The notes under the pieces were generated by a model, which was given only the letters and a program-made list of their open reading frames with translations, did no database searches and was not told where the DNA came from. The position numbers were made by a program, and so were the translations under genes. Positions 15,725-23,576 of a stretch of DNA of 27,837 nt are shown in pieces. Within the stretch, counting starts at the first letter, position 1. Every line of letters starts with the position of its first letter. The stretch comes from Thermoplasmata archaeon. GTDB lineage: Archaea; Thermoplasmatota; Thermoplasmata; Thermoplasmatales; Thermoplasmataceae. The stretch is from assembly GCA_021797055.1 (NCBI GenBank), contig JAKAAI010000017.1, forward strand, positions 1 through 27,837, in the 5' to 3' direction.

Positions 15725-16630
15725 ATGGATTCAGCTCGATACAACGATCACCTGGATCAGATCATCGTTTTTACAATGGAACCGCCATCAAGGATGGCTT
15801 CAATCTCACGAAAATTCAACATTCAAGCTGATGTTGGTGTAAGATTCACAGAAAGATCATCGGAGCTCACGTTTCTATATCATGAAAAGGATCCGAATAA
15901 CAGGGATATCAAAATATATCTGGCTCAGTTTAACCCGATGCTATTTAAAAATTCCATAATCATACGCAGGGAAATTGATGCAGAACTCGAATTTAATAAT
16001 CTGATGAAGGAAATGCATTCTGTTGAATCCTCTGTACTGACAGGTATAAGCTTGGAAAATGGGATTTACAGAATAGTATTTGAATATGCAGCCAGAGATA
16101 CTAAATCTGTCTCTTCAGTAATTTTACGCTTTATAGATAGGATTGAAACGCTGAAACTTACATATCTGGGTTCACTGGAAGATTATGTGAAATCCAATCA
16201 CCACAGTCAACATGGAAGCGAAATCACATCATTATCTTTCAGCATTTTCGATACTGGAAACTCACACCATATCCAAGCCAGTCCTGGTGACAGAAGAATT
16301 GTAATCCTGAAGTTTCCAATGGGAGACAACAGAGTAAGATTTCTTGTTTATGAAATCCACAATGCAAATGATAAAAAATTCTTATCATATACTTGGGAGC
16401 AGATGGAATCTGAAAGTAATTTTTTTGGTTTTTATAAATCGCTTGTTGAAAAATTATATTCCAGTAAGGTAATACTTATACGAAGCTCACAGTTAATCGA
16501 GGAAAAGATTACGACGTTTTATTTTTCTTTCAGCAGCAGGCAATCAAAAGATTTTATTAAGTGTCTGTCTGATGCAACAAGTGGATCAGGAATAAAGAAA
16601 TACAGAATAAATTACTTTGAGAGTCATTAA
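15725..16630 (+). CDS. Unknown 301-residue protein with probable internal duplication
   Basis: I do not recognise a family. The protein is soluble and has no signal or membrane segment. The halves appear related: FNNLMKEMHSVESSVLTG, then YRIVFEYAARDTKSVSSVIL (about 98-138) resembles FFGFYKSLVEKLYSSKVILI, then TFYFSFSSRQSKDFIKCL (about 238-283). Both follow a strand block with a charged turn (PNNRDIKIYL; GDNRVRFLVYE). The alternation of strands and helices suggests two alpha/beta sensor-like modules, but no HTH or catalytic signature is visible. It has a perfect Shine-Dalgarno site and stands alone between the acylase operon and the molybdenum island. A ligand-binding or regulatory role would be a guess. 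Confidence 0.7.
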   Translation: MDSARYNDHLDQIIVFTMEPPSRMASISRKFNIQADVGVRFTERSSELTFLYHEKDPNNRDIKIYLAQFNPMLFKNSIIIRREIDAELEFNNLMKEMHSVESSVLTGISLENGIYRIVFEYAARDTKSVSSVILRFIDRIETLKLTYLGSLEDYVKSNHHSQHGSEITSLSFSIFDTGNSHHIQASPGDRRIVILKFPMGDNRVRFLVYEIHNANDKKFLSYTWEQMESESNFFGFYKSLVEKLYSSKVILIRSSQLIEEKITTFYFSFSSRQSKDFIKCLSDATSGSGIKKYRINYFESH

Positions 16631-16718
16631 ATATTCGTCGTTCCAAATTATAGTTAGAATCATTCTCCAAACGAGATAAATATCGTCTCAAAATAAGTAT
16701 TTTCAAGTGTATGGGAAT

Positions 16719-16728
16719 ACTAATAAAC
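16719..16728 (+). promoter_or_regulatory. Probable TATA box of the XdhC-like gene
   Basis: ACTAATAAAC is centred about 25 bp before the ATG at 16748; a leaderless start is expected. Confidence 0.45.
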
Positions 16729-16747
16729 ATTGTATTAATCAACATGC

Positions 16748-17545
16748 ATGGATAACGGTGATATAATCCAAAAGATGGCCGAGCTTATGGAGTCCGGAAG
16801 GGAATTTGCCCTCGCCACAGTTGTCAGTGCCGAGGGTTCCACGCTAGCAAAGCCAGGATTCAAACTTATACTTTCCAGTGAAGGCGAGCCACTGTTCGGT
16901 ACGCTGGGGGGTGCATGCCCCGAAAGCGCTATATCGTCTCTTGCACAGGACGTCGTGAAGCACAACAGGGCGAAAGCAGTAAAAGTCCATCTGGAGCAAA
17001 CTGAGGCATCTCTTCAGGGTATAATATCAAGGAAGAGTGATGATGAAATTTTTGTTGAAACCTTTTGTGGCGGTACAATAGAGATATTCATAGAGCCGTA
17101 TATGAATGCCAAGGTTCTAACTGTAATAAAGCAGGGTGGCAAGGATGATGTTGCCGACTCTATATTTGCGATCTCGAAGCTTGCAGGAATTAAATGCGAG
17201 ATTCTTGATCTCTCTGATATATCAAAGGGAGAAGATCCTCTGAGGACATATAGATTCACGGACAGGCACTACGTCGTTGTTCTTACCAAAGGAAATGAAG
17301 ATATCAGGGTTCTCGAACATCTGTCAACATTAAAACTACCATACATTGGACTCATGGCTAGCAGGAAGAGATTTGAGTATGATTCAAATGAACTGAAAGG
17401 TAAAGTAAGTGAAAAGTTCCTGAAATCAATACACAGTCCAATAGGGATAAGTATCGGTGCCATATCCCCTGGTGAAATTGCAATTAGCATAATATCGGAA
17501 GTAGTAATGGCAATGAGGCAACCCGGTATAAAAAAGAATGCTTGA
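16748..17545 (+). CDS. XdhC/CoxI-family molybdenum hydroxylase maturation protein
   Basis: A 265-residue protein with the two XdhC domains. The N-terminal domain has FALATVVSAEGSTLAKPGFK and the conserved CGGTIEIFIEP with Cys107. The C-terminal Rossmann-like domain ends with the signature IGISIGAISPGEIAISI. XdhC of Rhodobacter binds the molybdenum cofactor, promotes its sulfuration and hands it to xanthine dehydrogenase; CoxI-type members serve carbon monoxide dehydrogenase-like enzymes. The usual GSTPRxxGAxM and GGGCLE motifs are modified here (GSTLAKPGFKL, GGACPESAI). It lies directly before the three subunits of such a hydroxylase, with 32 bp and a second TATA box between, so the two transcripts can be separate. 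Confidence 0.87.
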   Translation: MDNGDIIQKMAELMESGREFALATVVSAEGSTLAKPGFKLILSSEGEPLFGTLGGACPESAISSLAQDVVKHNRAKAVKVHLEQTEASLQGIISRKSDDEIFVETFCGGTIEIFIEPYMNAKVLTVIKQGGKDDVADSIFAISKLAGIKCEILDLSDISKGEDPLRTYRFTDRHYVVVLTKGNEDIRVLEHLSTLKLPYIGLMASRKRFEYDSNELKGKVSEKFLKSIHSPIGISIGAISPGEIAISIISEVVMAMRQPGIKKNA

Positions 17546-17549
17546 ATGA

Positions 17550-17559
17550 TTATATATTA
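17550..17559 (+). promoter_or_regulatory. TATA box of the hydroxylase subunit operon
   Basis: TTATATATTA lies about 23 bp before the ATG at 17578, just after the XdhC-like gene stop. It suggests that the three subunit genes have their own leaderless transcript. Confidence 0.6.
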
Positions 17560-17577
17560 TAATTAAATGCGATATTT

Positions 17578-18447
17578 ATGTATCCGCAGGAATTTGAATA
17601 CTATGCTCCAAAAACAATTGATGAAGCGCTTTCGTTTCTTTCGACGCACCAAAATTCTAAAGTTCTTGCAGGCGGCCAGAGCCTCATTCCTATCATGAAG
17701 ATGAGGGTGGCATCCTTCGATTATCTGGTGGATCTATCAAATATAAGCGATCTTAGATATATCAGGAAGGATGGTTCTGAAATCCATATCGGCGCAATGA
17801 CAACAACTGGAGATATTGAATCCTCATCGATTATAAGGAAAGAATTGATGGTTCTTTCAGAGACAGCATCACAGATAGCTGATCCGCAGGTCAGGAATAT
17901 GGGAACGATTGGTGGAAACTGCTCCCACGGTGATCCCGGTAATGACATGCCTGCTGTTATGCTTGCGCTGAATGCCAGATATGTAATCAGGGGAAAAGAA
18001 GGAAGAAAGGAGATAAAGGCATCCAGCTTCTACAAAGGATCATTTGAAACAGCACTCGACGAAGGGGAAATACTGACTGAAATAATTGTACCTACAACAC
18101 CACACAGAACCGGGGCAGCTTATGTTAAGCATAAGAGAAGAGCCGGTGACTTCTCGATAGCTGCTGTGGCAGCGTTTATTTCACTGGACGGATTAAGCCA
18201 CTGTGAATCGGCTGGGATCGGAATGACATCAGTTGGCCCGACCAGTATTAAAGCTGTTGAGACCGAAAGGTACCTTGAGGGCAAACAGCTTACAAGGGAT
18301 GTTATTAACAAAGCAGCTGAAATCATGATTTCTGAATCAGATCCAATGGATGACTCATATTCAAGTTCAGAATTCAAGAAGGATATTCTTGGACTCGTTG
18401 GGAAAGAAGCGATTGCTAAAGCATTCGATCGCGCATCTGGGGTGTGA
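17578..18447 (+). CDS. Molybdenum hydroxylase FAD-binding subunit (CoxM/CutM type)
   Basis: A 289-residue medium subunit of a xanthine dehydrogenase/CO dehydrogenase-family enzyme. The FAD pyrophosphate loops AGGQSLIP (31-38) and TIGGN (110-114) are intact, and the second is preceded by IADPQVRNMG as usual. YVKHKRRAGDFSIAAVAA marks the C-terminal CODH FAD domain. This subunit takes electrons from the iron-sulfur subunit and passes them to the final acceptor. The length is normal for the family. The next gene starts within a few bases, with a GGTG site overlapping the stop. Confidence 0.93.
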   Translation: MYPQEFEYYAPKTIDEALSFLSTHQNSKVLAGGQSLIPIMKMRVASFDYLVDLSNISDLRYIRKDGSEIHIGAMTTTGDIESSSIIRKELMVLSETASQIADPQVRNMGTIGGNCSHGDPGNDMPAVMLALNARYVIRGKEGRKEIKASSFYKGSFETALDEGEILTEIIVPTTPHRTGAAYVKHKRRAGDFSIAAVAAFISLDGLSHCESAGIGMTSVGPTSIKAVETERYLEGKQLTRDVINKAAEIMISESDPMDDSYSSSEFKKDILGLVGKEAIAKAFDRASGV

Positions 18448-18452
18448 TAAAA

Positions 18453-18965
18453 ATGGCCAACAAAATTAAAATAAATGTGAAGGTGAATGGAAAAGACGTT
18501 GAGAGAGAGATCGAGCCAAGGTTATTGCTTGTTGATTTTATCAGAAGCGAGCTCGGTTTAACAGGAACTCATGTTGGGTGCGATTCATCAAACTGCGGTG
18601 CCTGTACCGTTCTGCTCGGAAATAAGGCGGTAAAATCATGTACCCTTCTGGCCGCTCAAGCAAACGGGAATTCTATCACAACAATTGAGGGCATTTCAAA
18701 AGGAGACAAATTGCATCCACTTCAGAAAGCATTCCTGGATAAAGACGGCCTCCAGTGCGGTTATTGTACTGCAGGTATGATAATGGTGGCATACTGGTAC
18801 CTCAAGAAGAATCCTGATGCAACTAGAGATGAGATCAGAGAAGCAATCTCTGGAAACATCTGCAGATGTACCGGCTACGATAGCATAGTTGATTCCATAG
18901 AGGAAGCTTCAAAGCACATGGAGGACGAAGAGGAGGAAATTGTAGCCAGAGAGGTGAAGCGATGA
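18453..18965 (+). CDS. Molybdenum hydroxylase 2Fe-2S subunit (CoxS/CutS type)
   Basis: A 170-residue small subunit with two [2Fe-2S] clusters. The ferredoxin-like cluster uses C43, C48, C51 and C63 (GCDSSNCGACTVLL...C). The four-helix cluster uses C102, C105, C137 and C139 (QCGYCTAGMIM; NICRCTGY). All ligands are present. It carries electrons from the molybdenum centre to FAD. The ATG at 18453 is chosen over an in-frame GTG at 18444 that overlaps the upstream stop, because GGTG (18441-18444) is then a ribosome-binding site 8 nt away. The C-terminal tail is acidic (EDEEEE). It overlaps the large-subunit start by 4 bp. Confidence 0.95.
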   Translation: MANKIKINVKVNGKDVEREIEPRLLLVDFIRSELGLTGTHVGCDSSNCGACTVLLGNKAVKSCTLLAAQANGNSITTIEGISKGDKLHPLQKAFLDKDGLQCGYCTAGMIMVAYWYLKKNPDATRDEIREAISGNICRCTGYDSIVDSIEEASKHMEDEEEEIVAREVKR

Positions 18966-21001
18966 GCACAGTGGTGGACATAGTAAAGGGCAGGGGCAGG
19001 TTTGTTGATGACATAGTCCTTCCAGAAATGCAGCACCTCGCAATCATAAGGAGTAATTTCTCTAGAGGTAAGATACTGAAAATAGAAGGGGAATGTTACA
19101 CGTTCAAAGATTTCCCGTCATATATTACATCAGTAGGGGAGGGTGCAACAGAAGGAGAGCTCAATCTCAGGGAGCCTGTACTGGCAGACAAATATGTGAA
19201 TTATCTGGGTCAGCCCATAGCAGGGGTTCTTGGAAAGGACAGATATGAGGCTGAGGATCTTGCTGATTCTATCGGCGTTGATATTGAGCCACTCAAACCA
19301 GTAATGGATCCGGAGATTTCAATGAAATCAGAACCGATTCACCCTTCGATGAAGAATAACATACTTTCAGAGATAACCATCGGAAAAGATTTCAACGGTG
19401 AGAAATATGACATCAGGCTAAAGGACCATTTTGATAATAAGAGGGTTGCTACTAACCCGATTGAAACCAGGGGAATTGTAGCCTCATATTCCGATGGAAA
19501 GCTGACAGTATGGATCCCGACACAGTCAGTGCATAGTATCAGGGAAGGGCTATCCGATGTGTTAAACATGCCCAAGGAAAAAATAAGGATTATTCAGACA
19601 GACACGGGAGGTGCATTTGGGCTTAAAGGATCAGTCTACTCTGAACACGCACTCGCGGCATTTCTTGCGATAAAGACAGGAAAACCCGTTAAGTGGCTTG
19701 AGAGCAGAAGAGATCACCTTACTTCAAGCCATCCCGGGAGAGGCACATCAGCGGAAGTGGAGCTGTTTGCTGATAAAACTGGAAAAATACATGGTATCAA
19801 GGGAAGACTAGTCGTTGATGCCGGTGCATATTCCGGCGGTAGCGGGGAATTTGCTGCGCGTTTCGTAGGCATGCAGATGTGCGGTGCTTATGATATTCCA
19901 AATGCATATATCGAGGCCAAATCCGTCCTGACGAATAAGCCTGTGCAGGGTCCTTACAGGGGTGCAGGCAGGCCGGAAGCTCATTTTTTCGTTGAAAGAA
20001 TGGTTGATAAACTTGCTGATGAATTGCACATGGATCCTGTGGATGTAAGGCTTTTAAACACAAGCAACAAGGAACATACCTCACCTCTGGGAGTTTACGT
20101 TCCTCCTGCTAAATCGTTCCTCATGGAAGCAGTTGATAAACTGAATTACAGGAATCTCAAGAAAGATAAGCCTGGCTTTTCAATATTTGTTCTCGTGCCA
20201 GCTTTTCAGCCAGGAGAAACTGCAAGAATTATCGTTGATAAAAGTAAGGTCAGAGTCTGGCTTGGCGGAAATTCACATGGACAGCGCCACGAGCAATTTG
20301 TCAAAAGAATAGTGAAGGAAAACCTTGGAATCGATGAATCTCTCGTCACACTGGAGATGGGCGATACTGACATGCTTGAAGATGGGATTGGTTCATGGGG
20401 AAGCAGATCAGCAATGGTTGGTGGTATGGCCGTATATGACGCATGTCAGAAGATAAAAGAGGGCGTTGTGAAGAAATACGGAAAGTATTCAAAAGAACTC
20501 CTTATGGATGACGGTGCCGATGTCTATACGCACTGGAGGGAGAAGGGATCAATGGACTCCCTTGGTTGCAACCTCGTCACCTGCAAGGTTAGCGACCGGG
20601 GGCAGGTGACAATCAAAGAGTGCAGCGCTTATTATGATGTTGGAACTCCTTTGTCCGAATCCAATGTAAGGGGACAGGTTGAAGGAGGTATGGCCCAGGG
20701 AATAGGCCAGACCCTTTACGAAGAACTTCTATATAACGAGGATGGCGAAATGCTGACAACTTCCATATCGGATTCAGGTGTTCCACTCGCCAATCAGCTC
20801 CCGGATTACAAGGTTTTCCTTGCAGATTCAAAATCGACACTAGCCATAGGGTCCAAAGGGGTGGGTGAGTCGCCTACCATAGGCATCCCGCCTGCACTGG
20901 CCAGAGCAATCGAGAACCAGACTGGGGTACATATCACCGAGACGCCCGTAAGACAGGAAATTCTGATAAAGCGGAGTAAAGGAACCATTACGTCAGATTA
21001 G
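18962..21001 (+). CDS. Molybdenum hydroxylase large (molybdopterin) subunit, short form
   Basis: A 679-residue large subunit of the xanthine dehydrogenase family. Cofactor-contact segments are QTDTGGAFGLKG (about 217), QGPYRGAGRPEA (R333 region) and the C-terminal KGVGESP with Glu636, the catalytic base. The active loop is PYRGAGR, the form-II/aldehyde-oxidoreductase type; the AYxCSFR loop of true CO dehydrogenase is absent. CO as substrate is therefore unlikely; aldehyde, purine or other heterocycle is possible. Two oddities: the usual GQGH reads G440-Q441-R442-H, and the protein is about 80-100 residues shorter than typical, with some 30 missing before that motif. GAGGTGA (18951-18957) precedes the ATG, which overlaps the small-subunit stop. 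The 3' end overlaps a convergent gene by 9 bp. Confidence 0.92.
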   Translation: MSTVVDIVKGRGRFVDDIVLPEMQHLAIIRSNFSRGKILKIEGECYTFKDFPSYITSVGEGATEGELNLREPVLADKYVNYLGQPIAGVLGKDRYEAEDLADSIGVDIEPLKPVMDPEISMKSEPIHPSMKNNILSEITIGKDFNGEKYDIRLKDHFDNKRVATNPIETRGIVASYSDGKLTVWIPTQSVHSIREGLSDVLNMPKEKIRIIQTDTGGAFGLKGSVYSEHALAAFLAIKTGKPVKWLESRRDHLTSSHPGRGTSAEVELFADKTGKIHGIKGRLVVDAGAYSGGSGEFAARFVGMQMCGAYDIPNAYIEAKSVLTNKPVQGPYRGAGRPEAHFFVERMVDKLADELHMDPVDVRLLNTSNKEHTSPLGVYVPPAKSFLMEAVDKLNYRNLKKDKPGFSIFVLVPAFQPGETARIIVDKSKVRVWLGGNSHGQRHEQFVKRIVKENLGIDESLVTLEMGDTDMLEDGIGSWGSRSAMVGGMAVYDACQKIKEGVVKKYGKYSKELLMDDGADVYTHWREKGSMDSLGCNLVTCKVSDRGQVTIKECSAYYDVGTPLSESNVRGQVEGGMAQGIGQTLYEELLYNEDGEMLTTSISDSGVPLANQLPDYKVFLADSKSTLAIGSKGVGESPTIGIPPALARAIENQTGVHITETPVRQEILIKRSKGTITSD

Positions 21002-21778
21002 GGCGGTTCTTCCCAGATCCCGGTATTTTTCTGTTAGGTAATCGTATTCATGCTTGACGCAGGATCTGCAATCATTCTTTCTTGAAATCTCTATTTTATC
21101 TATAGATAGTGGCCAAGTTTCAATGTGATAGAGGAATCTTCCTTCATTCTTATCTGCAATCATCCTTATCGCTTCAGAAAAGGCAAGTGACGAAATCATA
21201 TTTGGAACAGAAGAAAGAACACCGACCTGTTCGCATGTAGGGTAACCAGCTAATTTCGCTGGAGCGAAGCATGCGAAGCATGCTGAAATCCCTGGTCTGA
21301 TCAATTTCACCTGGCCATACGTTTCGAGGGCCGAAGTAAATACCCATGGAACATTATTGTAGTTGCAGGCATCGTTTATTATGAATCTTGTTGTGAGATT
21401 ATCTGTTCCATCTATAACAAGATCACATCTCTTTGTTATATCAAGCGCATTCCCTGCATCAAATGTTGTGAACATCGCCTCGCATGAAACTTCGCTGTTA
21501 ATTCTTGACAATTTTTCCAGTGCAGCATCTGCTTTCCTCCTGCCAATGTCGTTTTCATTGAACAGTATCTGTCTGTGTATGTTCGTTAGGTCAACGAAAT
21601 CCCTGTCAACAAGCAATAACTTTCTGATCCCTGCCCTGCAGAAAAGGTCGGCTGAAAGTGAGCCAGTTCCTCCTAAACCTATTATCGCAACTGATAATGA
21701 CCGTATTTTCTTCATTGTTTCTTTGCCGATATTGTGAAGAATTTCTAGCCTCGAATATCTGTTTGTTGATGAAGCCAT
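20993..21778 (-). CDS. moeB: MoeB/ThiF/HesA-family sulfur-carrier adenylyltransferase
   Basis: A 261-residue E1-like enzyme. IIGLGGTGSLSADLFCRAG (32-50 region) is the ATP loop, VDLTNIHRQILF and DGTDNLTTRFIINDAC are family signatures, and two Cys pairs (CFAC, CRSC) should bind zinc. No rhodanese domain follows. It activates the C-terminal glycine of a ubiquitin-like sulfur carrier with ATP. With moaA, moaD, moaE, moaC, moaB and moeA next to it, MoaD of molybdopterin synthase is the likely partner, although archaeal members also serve ThiS or tRNA thiolation carriers. A TTAATATC-like box (21801-21810, minus) lies 27 bp before the ATG. It is divergent from moaA and convergent with the hydroxylase. 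Confidence 0.87.
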   Translation of the reverse strand: MASSTNRYSRLEILHNIGKETMKKIRSLSVAIIGLGGTGSLSADLFCRAGIRKLLLVDRDFVDLTNIHRQILFNENDIGRRKADAALEKLSRINSEVSCEAMFTTFDAGNALDITKRCDLVIDGTDNLTTRFIINDACNYNNVPWVFTSALETYGQVKLIRPGISACFACFAPAKLAGYPTCEQVGVLSSVPNMISSLAFSEAIRMIADKNEGRFLYHIETWPLSIDKIEISRKNDCRSCVKHEYDYLTEKYRDLGRTALI

Positions 21779-21800
21779 ATCAACCGAAATAGCATTGCGG

Positions 21801-21810
21801 TGATATTAAG
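21801..21810 (-). promoter_or_regulatory. Probable TATA box of the moeB-like gene
   Basis: Minus strand CTTAATATCA centred 27 bp before the ATG (21778); leaderless transcript expected. Confidence 0.5.
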
Positions 21811-21904
21811 TATACCAGTAAACGATCTAAATTTTTGAATTCATGCTAAAAACAATAAGTTAAGATATAAATTTGAAACCTTTTAGCAGAACAATACCGC
21901 GAAA

Positions 21905-21914
21905 GCTTAATAAC
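21905..21914 (+). promoter_or_regulatory. Probable TATA box of moaA
   Basis: GCTTAATAAC centred 27 bp before the ATG at 21937; no Shine-Dalgarno is present, which fits a leaderless mRNA. Confidence 0.5.
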
Positions 21915-21936
21915 CAAGGCTAAATATGATACTCAG

Positions 21937-22911
21937 ATGCTTACTGATAATTACGGTAGGAACGTTTCGAGTCTCAGGGTTCAGGTAAACACCACATGTA
22001 ACTTTGGTTGTTTCTTCTGTCACATGGAGGGCACAGGAATCCAGGCCAATGAAATGTCAGCCGACCAGATCATCAGGATAATTGGGACAGCACATAAGCT
22101 TGGCATCAACAAGGTTAAATTTACCGGCGGGGAACCAACACTGAGAAGAGATATAGTTGATATAGTGAGGCGTACGAGAGAGATAATCACCGGTGACATA
22201 TCTATGACAACGAATGGCACAAGGCTGAAGCATCTTGCCTCCGACCTAAGAAAGGCTGGACTGGACAGGATAAACGTATCAATGCATTCAATCGACAGGG
22301 AGGGTTTCCGTTTCGTAACCGGCGTTGATGCAATACATAAGGTTTTGGAGGGAATTGAGAGCGCGAGAAATGCAGGATTTGAAAACATAAAAGTAAATTT
22401 CGTCGCTTTGAAGGGCGTTAATATTGAACAGATTCCTCGAATGATCGATCTATCAGCAAAAGAGAGATTTCTTCTGCAGATAATCGAATATGAGGTTCCT
22501 AGGGAGCAGGAGCAATCAGAGGATTATGTAAGATATCATTATCCATTGGATGATCTTGAAGCAGAGCTATCTTCCAGGGCATACAGGATCGATCACAACA
22601 GTATTCATGAAAGACCAATTTTCCGGATAAGGAATGAAGCAGGTGAAGCAAGCGTAGAAATAGTTAAACCAATGAGGAATTACGAATTTTGCAATAAGTG
22701 CACAAGGATGCGTGTGACCTCACTCGGAGAGTTGAAGCCATGTCTGATGACAACGGGCGATCTTACGCCAGTTTTCAGGAGCGGGAAGGCGACAACGGAT
22801 GAGGAGATAGAAAACGCATTCAGGATTGCAACTCTGAAGAGAAAACCTTACTGGACCAGGGAGGATAAAATTGAAAGTCAGATACTTTGCGAGACTGAGG
22901 GAACTAACTAG
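21937..22911 (+). CDS. moaA: GTP 3',8-cyclase MoaA (radical SAM)
   Basis: A 324-residue radical SAM enzyme for the first step of molybdopterin synthesis (GTP to 3',8-cyclo-GTP, with MoaC to cPMP). The radical SAM cluster ligands are C21, C25 and C28 (CNFGCFFC). The second, GTP-binding cluster is C252-x2-C255-x13-C269, the exact MoaA spacing, with the CTRMRVTSLGELKPC segment. FTGGEPTLR is the SAM-contact GGEP motif. The protein ends in EGTN, not the usual double glycine tail that many MoaA proteins have. Its last 41 nt also encode the start of moaD in another frame. Confidence 0.96.
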   Translation: MLTDNYGRNVSSLRVQVNTTCNFGCFFCHMEGTGIQANEMSADQIIRIIGTAHKLGINKVKFTGGEPTLRRDIVDIVRRTREIITGDISMTTNGTRLKHLASDLRKAGLDRINVSMHSIDREGFRFVTGVDAIHKVLEGIESARNAGFENIKVNFVALKGVNIEQIPRMIDLSAKERFLLQIIEYEVPREQEQSEDYVRYHYPLDDLEAELSSRAYRIDHNSIHERPIFRIRNEAGEASVEIVKPMRNYEFCNKCTRMRVTSLGELKPCLMTTGDLTPVFRSGKATTDEEIENAFRIATLKRKPYWTREDKIESQILCETEGTN

Positions 22912-23107
22912 AACGGATGAGGATTTTTTTCAGCTGGACAGTGAGGAGACAATATCCAGCATTCTGGTTAGAGTGAAGGAGAAGTATCCCTTTATTGCAG
23001 ATGAGAAAAATTTACTGATTGCATTAAATGAAAAATACGCGAATATGAATGATCCTGTCAGGGATACCGATACAGTTGCAATATTTCCGTCCGTAAGTGG
23101 CGGTTGA
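22871..23107 (+). CDS. moaD: Molybdopterin synthase small subunit MoaD
   Basis: A 78-residue ubiquitin-fold sulfur carrier. It starts MKVRYFARLRELT and ends VAIFPSVSGG with the Gly-Gly that is adenylated and thiocarboxylated. The start is TTG, supported by a strong GGGAGGAT site 4 nt upstream (22859-22866) inside moaA. With MoaE it converts cPMP to molybdopterin. It is convergent with moaE, with only 2 bp between the stops. Confidence 0.93.
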   Translation: MKVRYFARLRELTRTDEDFFQLDSEETISSILVRVKEKYPFIADEKNLLIALNEKYANMNDPVRDTDTVAIFPSVSGG

Positions 23108-23109
23108 GA

Positions 23110-23517
23110 TCAGTTATGCCATATCGCTGTTTTTTCATCTATTATGTCTTTCTTCCAGATGGGGGCTTCCGCTTTAATCCTGTTCAGTATCTCTGAGCAT
23201 CCATCAAACCCCTCTTTCCGGTGCTGTGCACTTACAGCTATCATAATCGATGCTTCACCAATACCCAACCTGCCAATGCGGTGAACAGCAACAGCATCGA
23301 TAAGTGCGAATTTCTTTATGCTGCTCGCAAGTATGTTCAGCATTGTGGATTCTGCCATCTCAATATACGCCTCATACTCCAGCGATGTGATTGTATTATC
23401 TCCAGTTTTTTCCCTGACAGTCCCAATAAATGTGACTATGGCTCCAGTGTTTCCGGGGTGAAGTTTTTTCAGTACATCATCAACGACAATAGGCCCAGAT
23501 ACGATCAATGCCATCAT
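23110..23517 (-). CDS. moaE: Molybdopterin synthase catalytic subunit MoaE
   Basis: A 135-residue MoaE. Signatures in order are GAIVTFIGTVREKTG, SLEYEAYIEMAE, VHRIGRLGIGEASI, HRKEGFDGC and the C-terminal KAEAPIWKKDI with the catalytic lysine region. It transfers sulfur from thiocarboxylated MoaD to cPMP. It is on the strand opposite moaA/moaD and divergent from moaC across 59 bp. There are two successive ATG codons at the start (23517 and 23514); either can serve. Confidence 0.95.
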   Translation of the reverse strand: MMALIVSGPIVVDDVLKKLHPGNTGAIVTFIGTVREKTGDNTITSLEYEAYIEMAESTMLNILASSIKKFALIDAVAVHRIGRLGIGEASIMIAVSAQHRKEGFDGCSEILNRIKAEAPIWKKDIIDEKTAIWHN

Positions 23518-23539
23518 AGCCGGAATATATACAAATACA

Positions 23540-23549
23540 ATAATTAACT
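23540..23549. promoter_or_regulatory. Shared A/T core between divergent moaE and moaC
   Basis: ATAATTAACT-type sequence. Read on the minus strand (TTAATTATTG) it is about 27 bp from the moaE ATG; on the plus strand about 31 bp from the moaC ATG. One box may serve both directions. Confidence 0.35.
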
Positions 23550-23576
23550 TGCCATTGATCTCTTAAGGCTGGAAAT

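Noticed and set aside
18962..21001. Carbon monoxide dehydrogenase large subunit
   Set aside because: The CO-specific AYxCSFR loop is absent; the loop is PYRGAGR, so only a general molybdenum hydroxylase is called.
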